From Deltaproteobacteria bacterium (lineage in GTDB: Bacteria; Desulfobacterota_B; Binatia; UBA9968), in the NCBI GenBank assembly GCA_005879255.1, contig VBKY01000187.1, positions 1 to 17,817 of the forward strand: a stretch of 17,817 bases of DNA, written 5' to 3'. Positions 1 to 8,467 of this stretch are shown one piece after another. The stretch's first letter is position 1; each line of letters begins with the position of its first letter. Below the pieces are notes generated by a model. That model was not told the DNA's origin. It did no database searches and saw nothing but the letters and a program-made list of their open reading frames with translations. The position numbers and the translations under genes were made by a program.

Positions 1-1476
1 GGGAAATTCAACGCGCTGGGGCTGCAGCCAGCTGAGCGCGTTGTGCAACAAGACCGGAAACGCAACTCTGAGCGGCAGATCCGACGCCATGAGGTCGAAA
101 CCGACAAACAGCACACGGAGCTTGCCCTTCTCCCAAGCGTAGAGGATCGGGTTGTCCTGCGCGCGAGCCAGTACGATTCCGTCACCTTTGACCGACACGC
201 GCAGGGCCTCGTGGATCCTCAGGTCTCCCAGACTGATGCCTTCGGTGATCGGGTGTTTTGCAATCGGCGAAAGGATTCGCGGATTTTGAACTTTACCGCG
301 AATCTCCAGCGGCAGATTCGGCGCAACGGTGTTAATGAGGATAAAGTTGCCTTGCTTGAGCGCCGGCGGGATCACACGATCGAAGATAACAACATCGAAT
401 TGATCGCGTGACTGCGCCAAATCCTCCCCCCAGCGCGGCTGCGCGGTCACCTGCACATTTGCGAAGAATCGCAACAGGTTACTCAGATAGGGATTTCCCG
501 GACCGATATAAAGTATCCGCACTGGCGGCGCATCGCTGACGGCTAAATAAGCTTGATTGTCGGTCGCAAAGTCGTCCGCGATTTCCAATCTGGCAACCAG
601 CGCCCCGCTCAAGCTGCCATCGTAGGGATAGATCAGCACCCGCCGGTCATCGGCGCCGATTTCGATTTCTTCGCGAATCAAAGTTCGTTCACCCAACGAG
701 AGCACCAACGGGATGCGCATCGCCTTGTTCGTGTAGTTTCTCACGTGCACCATGATTTCCACCGGCGATGGATGCTCGGGATGGCGCCGCACTTCGAAGC
801 CGACGATCCCGACATTGTCGTTGCCGCCGTCAACTTTGATGAATCGGAAATGCGCCGTCGCTCTGGCGTACTCTTCGGCGCCCACGAAGGCGCCGTCGCT
901 GATCACCACGACGCGATCCGGACTGCTGCGCTTGAGAAACGCATGGGCAAAGAGAATCGCTTCTTTCACGCGTCCGGGCGCGTCCGTGGCTTGTAAGTCT
1001 CTGCCCAGTTCGCGCAGCCTGCGTTTATCGGCGGTGAAGGGCGCCAGCAGTCGCGGCTGCGCGCCGCCGCCGATGACCATCATCTTTTGCTCTGATGTCA
1101 GCTCATTCACCAACGATAGGAATTCCCTGCGTGCGGCGTCGAATCGCGAGCCGTTTTTGCCTTTGGCTTTCATGCTGGCGCTAAGGTCGACGACCACGAC
1201 GATATCGCCTGAGAGCGCACCGAAGTGACGCAATGATGGATCGGCCAGGGCCACGATCAACGCCGTTGCCGCGAGCAGTTGGAGGATGAGGAGAAGATTC
1301 TTGCGTAGAAGCCAGCCCAGACGAGTGCCCAACGGCCGTTCTCTAAGGACGCGCTCCCATAGAAACAGCGCCGTCGTGCCGATCTTTAAACCTCTGGGTT
1401 TTAGACTGTGGAGAAACAGAATGAGCGGAATCGCCCCCGCCAGGAGCATGAGCGCGGTTGGCAGTCGCCAGAGCAT
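1..1476 (-). CDS. BatA-like vWA-domain membrane protein (C-terminus beyond left edge)
   Basis: The minus-strand frame is open from an ATG at 1476 to the window edge: 492 residues seen, no stop. It starts with a BatA-type N-terminal region, with a hydrophobic segment at about 6-24 and a second at about 59-78. A von Willebrand factor A domain follows, whose MIDAS motif DLSAS lies at residues 97-101. After a beta-rich stretch comes a segment (ILYIGPGNPYLSNLL and onward) that looks like the class I glutamine-amidotransferase-like fold seen in this family. The protein should sit in the inner membrane with the vWA domain outside the cytoplasm and probably binds a metal through MIDAS. The start is 3 nt after the DUF58 stop, so translation is probably coupled; the ribosome site (GTGAG) is weak. 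MoxR, DUF58 and BatA neighbours support the family call; the substrate is not known. Confidence 0.85.
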   Translation of the reverse strand, partial: MLWRLPTALMLLAGAIPLILFLHSLKPRGLKIGTTALFLWERVLRERPLGTRLGWLLRKNLLLILQLLAATALIVALADPSLRHFGALSGDIVVVVDLSASMKAKGKNGSRFDAARREFLSLVNELTSEQKMMVIGGGAQPRLLAPFTADKRRLRELGRDLQATDAPGRVKEAILFAHAFLKRSSPDRVVVISDGAFVGAEEYARATAHFRFIKVDGGNDNVGIVGFEVRRHPEHPSPVEIMVHVRNYTNKAMRIPLVLSLGERTLIREEIEIGADDRRVLIYPYDGSLSGALVARLEIADDFATDNQAYLAVSDAPPVRILYIGPGNPYLSNLLRFFANVQVTAQPRWGEDLAQSRDQFDVVIFDRVIPPALKQGNFILINTVAPNLPLEIRGKVQNPRILSPIAKHPITEGISLGDLRIHEALRVSVKGDGIVLARAQDNPILYAWEKGKLRVLFVGFDLMASDLPLRVAFPVLLHNALSWLQPQRVEFP

Positions 1477-1479
1477 AAC

Positions 1480-2559
1480 TCACGCCACACTGCTCGCGCG
1501 ACGCAACGTCCGCAAGACAAAATCGTCGAATGGAACTTGCGTCGACGTGCGCAGATAATCAATCTGCCGGTTAGCGCACACCGTTTCGATTTCCTTGAAG
1601 TATCCCGTCAATTCCGCCTGAAACCGTCGCACCAAATCCTCGTCGAGAAAGAATTTCCGCTCGCGCCCGCCTTCGACGTCGACTAATGCGACATCGCCCC
1701 AGGGTTTGGGGTGAAGCTCTTGTTCATCGACGATGTGAATGACCAACAGCTGGTAGCGTTTCGCCGAAAGCTCTTCCAAGGCCGCGCGCCAGCCGGCAGG
1801 ATCGAACAGGTCGCTGACAATGACCACAAAGCCGGGATGAGGAAAGAGATTCGTGAAAGCGTGAATCGCCGCGCGCAGGTTGGTCTCGTGGGCGCACGAA
1901 AGTTTGGTGAGAAAGCTGAACAGGCTGAGAATCTGTTTCCTACCCCGTCCGAGGGTCAACGGCGCGTGCAGACGCTCCGAAAACGACGCGCCACCGACGC
2001 GATCGAGATTTTTCAACCCGATATAGCCGAGCGCGGCGGCGACTTTTTTCGCATAGTCGATCTTCGCCGGTGTTCCCTCGGCCATCGACCGGCTCGCGTC
2101 GACCAGAAGATAAATATTCATTTCCTCCTCGGCGGTGAATACTTTCAACAGCAGCCGCTCGAGGCGTCGGTAAATATTCCAGTCTACGTAGCGCAGGTCG
2201 TCGCCGTGTTGATAGCGCCGGTAGTCGGAAAATTCCAAACTGAAACCCTTGCGCGAAGCCGTATGCTCGCCTCTGGCTCCTGCCCAAGTCAGTCGCTTGG
2301 CGATCAGATGGAGACGTTCGAGCTTGCGGAGAAACTCAGTGTCGAAGAAGGTTTCGGGTGCCAGGGATCGAGTGTCGAGCGTCGCGTGCTGATTGTCGCG
2401 TGTCGACAAGACAACTTGCTCTCTCTTCCCGTCGCTATTTTTGTTAGCCCGAGCGAAGCGAGGAATCTTTCGCCTGGAACGACGAAGAATACCTGAGACG
2501 ACTTCAGCGATACGTGCGGAGCTTTTTCCGAAACTCGACACTCGGGACTCGACACTCAT
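1480..2559 (-). CDS. DUF58 / vWA-like protein, MoxR partner
   Basis: This is a 359-residue DUF58 protein if the ATG at 2559 is used. The DUF58 signature (SDYRRYQHGDDLRYVDW) covers about residues 111-127, followed by a vWA-like strand with the MIDAS-type DASRS at 154-158. There is no membrane segment, so it is probably cytoplasmic and works with the MoxR ATPase encoded just before it. The ATG is 6 nt after the MoxR stop, with only a weak AGAAG ribosome site. Residues 1 to about 65 are basic and low-complexity, and are encoded by a repeat element (2368-2557). Recognisable family sequence begins only near FLRKLERLHL at about residue 76. An in-frame TTG at 2409, about 10 nt after AGAGAG, would give 309 residues, closer to the family's usual length of about 300. 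I keep the ATG but regard the start as unsettled. Confidence 0.85.
   Translation of the reverse strand: MSVESRVSSFGKSSARIAEVVSGILRRSRRKIPRFARANKNSDGKREQVVLSTRDNQHATLDTRSLAPETFFDTEFLRKLERLHLIAKRLTWAGARGEHTASRKGFSLEFSDYRRYQHGDDLRYVDWNIYRRLERLLLKVFTAEEEMNIYLLVDASRSMAEGTPAKIDYAKKVAAALGYIGLKNLDRVGGASFSERLHAPLTLGRGRKQILSLFSFLTKLSCAHETNLRAAIHAFTNLFPHPGFVVIVSDLFDPAGWRAALEELSAKRYQLLVIHIVDEQELHPKPWGDVALVDVEGGRERKFFLDEDLVRRFQAELTGYFKEIETVCANRQIDYLRTSTQVPFDDFVLRTLRRASSVA
2368..2557. repeat. Degenerate 7-bp repeat element with inverted copy, inside DUF58 start
   Basis: On the minus strand four 7-mers follow one another just after the ATG of the DUF58 gene: GAGTGTC, GAGTCCC, GAGTGTC, GAGTTTC (plus-strand positions about 2530-2557). 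An inverted copy of the core lies at 2368-2379 (TCGAGTGTCGAG on the plus strand), matching 11 of 12 positions at 2534-2545 when reverse-complemented. The roughly 150 bp between contains a segment (about 2443-2489, with GAGCGAAGCGAGG) that reads like repeated intergenic sequence rather than conserved coding sequence. The whole unit looks like an insertion that stayed in frame with the gene. I infer mobility or recombination only from its structure; no transposase is present. Confidence 0.55.
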
Positions 2560-2565
2560 AATCTT

Positions 2566-3573
2566 CTATACGACCTCCGGCACCTGCGTAACGATTTCAT
2601 GCAAGATCTTTTCCGCATTAATGCCCTCGGCGTCCGCTTCCAAATTGAGAATCAACCGATGGCGCAAACTCGGTAGCAATGATGTGCGGATGTCTTCGAA
2701 GGACACATTCGGCCTGCCGGCCAAAAGCGCGCGCGCCTTCGCCGCCAGGATCATGCTCTGCAGCCCGCGCGGGCTCGAACCATAGAGGACAAATCTTTGC
2801 GCCAATCCGCCGGAACCGTTGCCCTGCTTCTGCTGCGGGTGCGTGCTCATCACCAAACGCACCACGTAGTCCTTCACCACCTCGGCAAGGGGGACTTCTC
2901 TGACCCACTGGCGCATTTGCAGGATACCCGGGGCGTCCAGGACTTCGCGCGGCGGGGCAGGCGGCGCGGCCGTGGTTAGATCGGCGATGCGCGCCAACTC
3001 TTCACGGCTCGGAAACTGCAGTAGCAGCTTGAAAAAGAAGCGGTCCACCTGCGCCTCGGGCAGCGGATAGGTTCCTTCCATTTCGATCGGATTCTGTGTG
3101 GCCAGCACCATGAAGGGATTTTCCAAGCGATGAACCTTGCCGCCAACAGTGACGCTCTGCTCCTGCATCGCTTCCAACAGCGCCGACTGCGTCTTTGGCG
3201 TGGCGCGGTTGATCTCATCGGCCAACACGATATGCGCAAACACCGGCCCACGCTGAAATTCGAAGACTTTGCGTCCCGCCGGGTCGTCGGTGAGCATATT
3301 GGTGCCGGTGATGTCCGCCGGCATGAGATCGGGCGTGAACTGAATGCGCGAAAAGCTGAGATTCAGAATTTCGCCGAGACTACGCACCATCAGAGTTTTA
3401 CCCAGGCCTGGCACGCCTTCGAGCAGGCAATGTCCGCCGCACACCAGCGCGATGAACACCTGGTCGATTAACTCTTGGTGACCGACGATCACGCGCGCCA
3501 TCTCAGCGCGCAACTCGTCGAATGTGCGTCGGGCGATGCCGATGCGCTGTTCAATGTCCTCGACAGATTCCAT
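2566..3573 (-). CDS. MoxR-family AAA+ ATPase
   Basis: This 335-residue protein is a full-length MoxR ATPase. Walker A is GVPGLGKT (residues 53-60), Walker B is VLADE (116-120), and the sensor-1 region is ATQNP (158-162), followed by the family hallmark EGTYPLPEAQVDRF. MoxR proteins form ring-shaped ATPases that act as chaperone-like assembly factors with vWA-domain partners. Here the DUF58 and BatA-like vWA genes follow directly, so this is the expected motor of the module. The ATG at 3573 has GGGGG a few bases upstream. An inverted repeat lies 15 nt before the start (3589-3645) and separates this gene from the preceding membrane-protein gene by 83 bp, so this could be a sub-operon boundary. 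The substrate is unknown. Confidence 0.95.
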   Translation of the reverse strand: MESVEDIEQRIGIARRTFDELRAEMARVIVGHQELIDQVFIALVCGGHCLLEGVPGLGKTLMVRSLGEILNLSFSRIQFTPDLMPADITGTNMLTDDPAGRKVFEFQRGPVFAHIVLADEINRATPKTQSALLEAMQEQSVTVGGKVHRLENPFMVLATQNPIEMEGTYPLPEAQVDRFFFKLLLQFPSREELARIADLTTAAPPAPPREVLDAPGILQMRQWVREVPLAEVVKDYVVRLVMSTHPQQKQGNGSGGLAQRFVLYGSSPRGLQSMILAAKARALLAGRPNVSFEDIRTSLLPSLRHRLILNLEADAEGINAEKILHEIVTQVPEVV

Positions 3574-3587
3574 GATGCCCCCGATGA

Positions 3588-3645
3588 CTGGAGTAATGGA
3601 GTATTGGAGTGATGGGTTAATCCCCCCAACACTCCATTACTCCAA
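3588..3645. repeat. 8-bp tandem repeat forming a long inverted repeat
   Basis: The plus strand has an 8-bp tandem run, TGGAGTAA TGGAGTAT then TGGAGTGA TGGGTTAA (3589-3620). Opposite it, at 3626-3645, is CCAACACTCCATTACTCCAA. Its reverse complement matches 3588-3607 at 18 of 20 positions. In minus-strand RNA, the transcribed strand, the internal mismatch becomes a G-U pair, so the stem has 19 continuous pairs with an 18-nt loop. No U-tract follows, so it is not a standard terminator. It fills most of the gap between the DUF4175-like gene and moxR and could affect transcript processing or translation of moxR. Confidence 0.8.
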
Positions 3646-3656
3646 CCCGCCTTGGC

Positions 3657-5087
3657 TCATTTTTTCGTTTCAGTCGTTCCCAGCGACATAAAATAATTCT
3701 TAATCGTTTCCTTCAAGCCTTCCGGCACGCGCTCGGAATTCAGTTCCTGCTCCGCCTGTCGGCGGTACGAAGCAACCACGTCGGCTTGCGAAAGTCCGCT
3801 CTTTCCAGGCGTCGGTTTGCCTTTGAACACGATTCCGCTGCTTTCGCCCTCGCCCAGCAAGCCTTTGACTTGGGTCGAAGCGCCGGCGCGATGTTCCGGC
3901 AGTGAACGGTATCCTTCGTCTTGTTTTCCCGGCTCCTTGCCTGGCCGGTTGCTCTGGCTCTTATCCTTTACGCCGTCGGCAGGTAATTCTTCCTCGCCTT
4001 TTCCGGCGCTGCGCAGCTGGTTCTCGCCCTTATCACCCTGGCCTTGTTCCATCATCTGCTCGAGAAACTGCTGGGCATCCAAGAGCGCTCGTCGATCCAA
4101 CTCACCGGTGACCTGTTTGTCCATCTTATCGAGAAATGACTTGAGGTCGTTCTGAGAGAGCCCCTGACCGGCGCGCGGCTCGCGCGCCAGTTGGCGCTGG
4201 AGTTGCGGCAGCGTCGCCAGTCGTTCCATCCACTGCGGCGCCAAATCCTGTACCTGTTTGCTGGCGTCGGGAAGCTGCGTGAAATCTCGCGCCGCTTCCA
4301 ATTCCGCCTTTAGATCTTTGAGACTTTGCTGGCTTTCGGCGGCCGAAAAGGAATCTTTGTCCGCCCCCGACTTTGTCACGGCCTCGAACTTTTTGGCGAC
4401 GCCGCCGGCTTCCTTTTTGACTTGCTCTTCGGCAGCTTTCGCGTCGACGCCTTTCTGCGCGACTTTTTCCAGCTCCTGACCCATTCTCAGGCTCTCGCGC
4501 AAGCCTTCGTTCTTGGCTTTTTCCTGGAGCTCGCGGGAAAACTCGCGGAGTTTGTGCGCCAGTGTCTGCGGCGGTGAAGTCCTGTCCTTCTCAAAAAACT
4601 GCCGGTCGACATCGAGCCAAAGCAGCATAAACCAGAGTCCCAGAAGTGGCAGCGCCAGATAGGCCGGCCAACTCCAGCGCCGCGGAAATAGTCTTCTCGG
4701 CTCGACTGAGCGTAACCTCTCCTCAGCTTGTTTCAGCACCAACACCGCGGCGCCACCGGCTTCCGCACGGGTCGATATTTCCCAGGCGGTGATGGCGCGT
4801 TCGTCAAGCCGGAGCGTTTTATCTAGCCGAACTAGTGTCCGCGTTGCGTCTTGGCGCTGCCAGCGCCGGTGATAAAACGCGACTGGCGCGAGCCCGACAA
4901 ATAGCGCCGCCGGCACCAACCACCGCAACGCGCCGTTGGCGAGATAGATGTGCAGCGGCAGGAGCAGGATTGCCAGCGTCCACGAAATGCAAAAGACCGC
5001 GGCGAAAATTTGCTCGTGCCGCTTGCGCCGCTCCCAGCCGATCAGCTCGGCGAATTTGCTTTTGAGTATTTCTATCTCAGTGCTCAA
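3657..5087 (-). CDS. DUF4175-like membrane protein with long coiled-coil tail
   Basis: This 476-residue protein has three predicted membrane segments (about 28-48, 53-72 and 140-158). A long, charged, probably coiled-coil region follows (about 175-345), then a low-complexity stretch rich in Gly, Lys, Glu and Gln (about 346-400), and a short C-terminal conserved-looking helix (AEQELNSERVPEGLKETIKN). This arrangement resembles DUF4175-type proteins found next to MoxR/vWA genes; I assign the family by layout, not by a clear motif. The start codon is TTG at 5087, overlapping the previous stop as TTGA, with GGGAG 8 nt upstream. The overlap implies coupled translation with the preceding polytopic protein. 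Function is unknown; a scaffold linking membrane parts to the MoxR module is an inference. Confidence 0.7.
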   Translation of the reverse strand: MSTEIEILKSKFAELIGWERRKRHEQIFAAVFCISWTLAILLLPLHIYLANGALRWLVPAALFVGLAPVAFYHRRWQRQDATRTLVRLDKTLRLDERAITAWEISTRAEAGGAAVLVLKQAEERLRSVEPRRLFPRRWSWPAYLALPLLGLWFMLLWLDVDRQFFEKDRTSPPQTLAHKLREFSRELQEKAKNEGLRESLRMGQELEKVAQKGVDAKAAEEQVKKEAGGVAKKFEAVTKSGADKDSFSAAESQQSLKDLKAELEAARDFTQLPDASKQVQDLAPQWMERLATLPQLQRQLAREPRAGQGLSQNDLKSFLDKMDKQVTGELDRRALLDAQQFLEQMMEQGQGDKGENQLRSAGKGEEELPADGVKDKSQSNRPGKEPGKQDEGYRSLPEHRAGASTQVKGLLGEGESSGIVFKGKPTPGKSGLSQADVVASYRRQAEQELNSERVPEGLKETIKNYFMSLGTTETKK

Positions 5088-5830
5088 AATAGCGGCTCCC
5101 GTTTAAGCGCCCAGCGGTGCAAGGCGTAACCGCTGCCGCCGAGCAATAAATGATAAACTACGTGAACGTAGAGCCCCGGCCATCGGCCGCCGAACAGGAC
5201 GAGCGGCGGCAACTCTTGCCGGCTCAAAAAGGCTAGCACAAAAGCCACTGGATTCAGCGGCAAATAGAACAACGCCGAAAGAATCACCAGGCAAATAAAA
5301 AAGCTCCGAATAAAAACTTGCCGGCTTTCGATCCGGCGCTCCCATAGCGCCAATGTGGCCAGTCCCCAGACGCCATAGCTCAAAGCGTAAAACGGCAAAA
5401 GCAAAAACGTCACGGCCATACTCGACAACGGTGTCCGCGCGATTGCCCCAGCCCAGACCAAGAACGGCGCGCAAAGAAGCACGGAGAAACCAATATGCGC
5501 CACAAGAAAATAAAGTTGCGCCCGGCTGATCGCGGCGAGCGGCTGGCCTTGGTCGCGACGCCAATGCTTGAGCGGACGAAAGCGCCAGGGGGCGAATTCT
5601 TGATTGGCCACCCGCAAAGCAAAATAGACCACCAGCAGCAAAGCGGTCACCGACGACACCTTAAAAAGACTGGCCGAACCGCTCCACGTCTGGGCGTCCA
5701 AGGACGGCACGTACAACGACAGGAACTCCACCGGGGCGAGAATGATTAAGAGGTAGAAGTAGACGGCGAACCCATGGCCTTCGCCGAAGTACACTTCGAT
5801 GCTCTCGTGCCAGACCGGATTGTTTCTCAT
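5084..5830 (-). CDS. Polytopic membrane protein of MoxR cluster, unknown function
   Basis: This 248-residue protein is very hydrophobic, with about six predicted membrane segments (roughly 22-41, 57-74, 103-123, 138-160, 174-196 and 219-238). I see no catalytic motif and cannot name a family with confidence. Its shape recalls YIP1/ABC-2-like small membrane proteins. It starts at an ATG that overlaps the preceding gene's TGA (ATGA, 5827-5830). It ends overlapping the TTG start of the next gene, so three membrane-protein genes are translationally chained. Constant overlap with neighbours suggests the three products are made in fixed ratio and work together. Confidence 0.7.
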   Translation of the reverse strand: MRNNPVWHESIEVYFGEGHGFAVYFYLLIILAPVEFLSLYVPSLDAQTWSGSASLFKVSSVTALLLVVYFALRVANQEFAPWRFRPLKHWRRDQGQPLAAISRAQLYFLVAHIGFSVLLCAPFLVWAGAIARTPLSSMAVTFLLLPFYALSYGVWGLATLALWERRIESRQVFIRSFFICLVILSALFYLPLNPVAFVLAFLSRQELPPLVLFGGRWPGLYVHVVYHLLLGGSGYALHRWALKREPLF

Positions 5831-7854
5831 TCGTCTTCCCCGCTAGTCAAAGGAATGATTGCGCGGAAAATCGCGTAGCCTTGCGCTTGAATGCGCGAAT
5901 CCTCCACCCGCACGCGCGGCTCCGGGTCTTTCACCCAGCCGAAGAATACCGCCGCGCCGCCAGCCCATCTGGCGTCGGCGTCGCGCGGAAAAAATGACGA
6001 GTGAAACAAAATATCGCGGGTCTTGTCCGGAAACGTCACTTCGCGAAAGTTCAACGTGTCGGCACGCTGAACCGCCGACTCGTTTTGCCCGTTGGCGCCG
6101 GTGAGCGGAAAAATCTTGCGCCAACTGGCGCCGCGGGGAATCGCTCCTAGATCGAATCGTTTCCCCGGCACCAAGAGCCAACAGTTGGTGAGGTCTTTGG
6201 CGCTTTGGTTATCGACTCGCAGCACCAGTTTGTCGCCCTGGGCCTCTAACTCGGCGCGCATCGGGAATCGGTCGACATGGCGCATGCGGAAGAGCCGGTA
6301 GTCCCATTCTCGTAGCGGCAGCCGGTAATGGCTCGTGCCGCCGCCATCCTGGATGACCACGGCTTCGTCCATTGTTTCTTGCGTCCGGCTAGAGACCGGT
6401 GTGAGATCGATCCAACCGCGCTCCATCTGCAGGTCATAGTTGCGCAGCTGCGTCGAAAACAGCGCCAGATTCGCCTGCGCCTCAACGAAGCCGTCGCCGC
6501 TGCTCTCGAGCACGGTTGATGTCAGGAGCACGCCGTCGGGAATATTGCCGCCGTGGCTAAAATGGACGTAGCCCAGCGCCGTACCGGCCGTAACGAACAT
6601 CACGAACCCGATCAACAAAATTCGCGGCGCCAGCCGTTTGCGTTGCCATAGCCATGCGAGTACGCCGATGCCAAGGAGATAGCCAGCCATGGCGATCAAT
6701 AGTGAGCCGGAAGGCACGTAGGTCGATAGAAACGACGGGCTGACAATCAATTGGGCAAATACTGAATCGTTCCACTCGGTGCGAAGCGCCGGCTCGTCGA
6801 TGCCGATCGGTGCGATAAGAGTTTGCAAAAATCGCGGCAAGCCGCTCCACTGTGACAACGGCGGCCGGCCGACGTCGAGGGCCAGATAGAGGATGCGGCC
6901 GCGCCCCCGGCTCGTTTCCACTAGCACCGGGATTCCGTCACTTTCAGCCAACGCCTTGCCGTGCACGACGCGCGACGTCTGTGCCCAAACGCCGGCGAGA
7001 TTTACGGACCGTTCATCCTTGTCGGCATGCGGCACGAATGAGATCCGCTTGGCGCCGGTCACGCGCACGGGTAGAAAACGACTGATGGCCGCCTCCTGGT
7101 ACAGCGCATAATTGAGACTGCCAATAATCACCATCCTGCCCCCGGCCGTAAGCCAGGTATCCAGCGCAAGCAGCTGAGAGCGCGAGAGATCGCGCAGCGA
7201 CTGGTCGTAGAGAATCAGATGCGACACGCCGAGCAGTGCTCGGGGATCCGCAGCCAGTTCGCCTGGCGAAAGCGACACCAACCGGCTTTGCGCCGAAGCG
7301 GCTAACGAGATCGGCGGCAGCCCGCTGCTTTCACTCATTAGCAACAACACCGGCGCCGGGGAGAAATGGCGACGCAAATCGAGCTCCCGCGAAGTCCTAC
7401 CGTCAGCGCTGGAAAATGTGATCGTCAGTGGACGGCTGATGAAATCAGGATCGACAGTCAGTTGAACGGTTTTGCGCGCTTGTGCGGCGAGAAAAACCTC
7501 GCGCCGATAATTGACCCGATAGGGAGTTCCACCCTTGGTTGCGCCGCCTTTCCATACTCGGACCTCGAGAGTCCCTTCGACTGGGCGACCGGTGTTATTG
7601 AGCGCAATCTCCAACGGGAACGGTCGTCCAAGTTGAAAAACGCCATGAAAACCGACCTCGGGATCAATGACAATCTCTGCGCGGACAAAGGACGGGGCAA
7701 GAATAGCGATGACAATGGCAGACAAAAGCAAGAGCGCGGAGAATATCCGCGCCCATCGGTTGCGTTTTGGTTTAGAATTAGCGAAGGGCCGCTGCCGATT
7801 GAATCGCCGTGGCGGGAGATAAACGGGCGCAGCGTTTGCGGCTGAAAGGGCCAT
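5827..7854 (-). CDS. Large membrane protein with glutamine-amidotransferase-like domain
   Basis: This 675-residue protein has an N-terminal membrane anchor (about 36-57) after a basic 35-residue leader. It continues with a beta-sandwich-like region (60-165) and a class I glutamine-amidotransferase-like fold (about 167-350, including VSHLILYDQSL and the strand TAGGRMVIIGS). Two adjacent membrane segments lie at about 382-403 and 410-431, and a beta-rich C-terminal domain ends the protein. No catalytic Cys-His pair is evident in the amidotransferase-like part, so it is probably a binding or structural domain, as in other Bat-associated proteins. The ATG at 7854 has AGGA only 4 nt upstream and follows the greA stop by 38 bp, so both are probably on one transcript. 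Most of the protein would lie outside the cytoplasm. The role is unknown; context places it with the MoxR/vWA set. Confidence 0.75.
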   Translation of the reverse strand: MALSAANAAPVYLPPRRFNRQRPFANSKPKRNRWARIFSALLLLSAIVIAILAPSFVRAEIVIDPEVGFHGVFQLGRPFPLEIALNNTGRPVEGTLEVRVWKGGATKGGTPYRVNYRREVFLAAQARKTVQLTVDPDFISRPLTITFSSADGRTSRELDLRRHFSPAPVLLLMSESSGLPPISLAASAQSRLVSLSPGELAADPRALLGVSHLILYDQSLRDLSRSQLLALDTWLTAGGRMVIIGSLNYALYQEAAISRFLPVRVTGAKRISFVPHADKDERSVNLAGVWAQTSRVVHGKALAESDGIPVLVETSRGRGRILYLALDVGRPPLSQWSGLPRFLQTLIAPIGIDEPALRTEWNDSVFAQLIVSPSFLSTYVPSGSLLIAMAGYLLGIGVLAWLWQRKRLAPRILLIGFVMFVTAGTALGYVHFSHGGNIPDGVLLTSTVLESSGDGFVEAQANLALFSTQLRNYDLQMERGWIDLTPVSSRTQETMDEAVVIQDGGGTSHYRLPLREWDYRLFRMRHVDRFPMRAELEAQGDKLVLRVDNQSAKDLTNCWLLVPGKRFDLGAIPRGASWRKIFPLTGANGQNESAVQRADTLNFREVTFPDKTRDILFHSSFFPRDADARWAGGAAVFFGWVKDPEPRVRVEDSRIQAQGYAIFRAIIPLTSGEDE

Positions 7855-7892
7855 GGTTCCTGTCCATAAAGGCCCGCCCCACTGGCAGCGAT

Positions 7893-8375
7893 CTAATCGA
7901 CGTATTCAACGCTGAGAATATCAAAAGTACGGACGCCCGTGGGGGTGTGGACCTGAACTTCGTCTCCCTCGCTTTTGCCGATCAAGGCGCGAGCGACGGG
8001 AGAGCTTATGGAAATCTTGCCGTTCTTCGGTTCCGCCTCATGATCGCCGACGATTTGGTATACCACCTTGTCGCCCGTCGCACCATCCGCCAAAGAGACC
8101 GTCGCGCCGAAGACGACCTTGTCTCCGGAAAGCTTGGATACGTCGATGACCTGGGCCCGCGCGACCTTGTCCTCGATCTCACGGATCTGCAAGTCGAGCA
8201 GCGATTGGCGCTCCTTGGCGGCATGGAATTCGGCATTTTCCGAGAGGTCGCCGTGGCCGCGGGCTTCTTCAATGTCACGAATGTTCTTCGGCCGCTCGAC
8301 CGTTTTTAGGCGTTTCAACTCCTCCACCAGAAATTGGTAGCCTTTGCTGGTCATCGGCACGCTTGCGTCTGCCAT
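7893..8375 (-). CDS. greA: Transcription elongation factor GreA
   Basis: This 160-residue protein is full length for GreA. It rescues backtracked RNA polymerase by stimulating cleavage of the RNA 3' end in the secondary channel. The N-terminal coiled coil (about 8-80) carries the tip motif GDLSENAEF, with the two acidic residues D43 and E46 that help place the catalytic metal. The C-terminal FKBP-like domain includes ISISSPVARALIGKSEGD (121-138). An AGGAG 9 nt before the ATG at 8375 supports that start over the internal methionine at residue 8. It is the first gene of the run leading into the MoxR cluster, and a strong terminator-like hairpin lies immediately upstream, so its expression may be attenuated. 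Confidence 0.97.
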   Translation of the reverse strand: MADASVPMTSKGYQFLVEELKRLKTVERPKNIRDIEEARGHGDLSENAEFHAAKERQSLLDLQIREIEDKVARAQVIDVSKLSGDKVVFGATVSLADGATGDKVVYQIVGDHEAEPKNGKISISSPVARALIGKSEGDEVQVHTPTGVRTFDILSVEYVD

Positions 8376-8392
8376 ATTCTCAGCTCCTAGTA

Positions 8393-8424
8393 AATAAAAA
8401 CCTCCCGGAATCGCTCCCGAGAGG
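8393..8424 (-). terminator. Intrinsic terminator / attenuator in greA leader
   Basis: On the minus strand CCTCTCGGGA pairs with TTCCGGGAGG around a GCGA tetraloop (GNRA type), giving a 10-bp stem with two G-U pairs (8401-8424). TTTTTATT follows directly (8393-8400). The hairpin and T-tract are in the transcribed orientation and end 18 nt before the greA ATG. It either ends transcripts arriving from the large SBBP gene 250 bp upstream or attenuates greA. A terminator in the greA leader is known in Escherichia coli; whether this one works the same way is inferred. Confidence 0.75.
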
Positions 8425-8467
8425 CCTTCAAAAAATCTTTGGAGTTTTCCTTTGTAAAGCTAGGATA

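Noticed and set aside
1711..2496. Plus-strand open frame of 261 codons
   Set aside because: It lies wholly opposite the DUF58 gene, shows no family likeness, and mirrors that gene's codon pattern.
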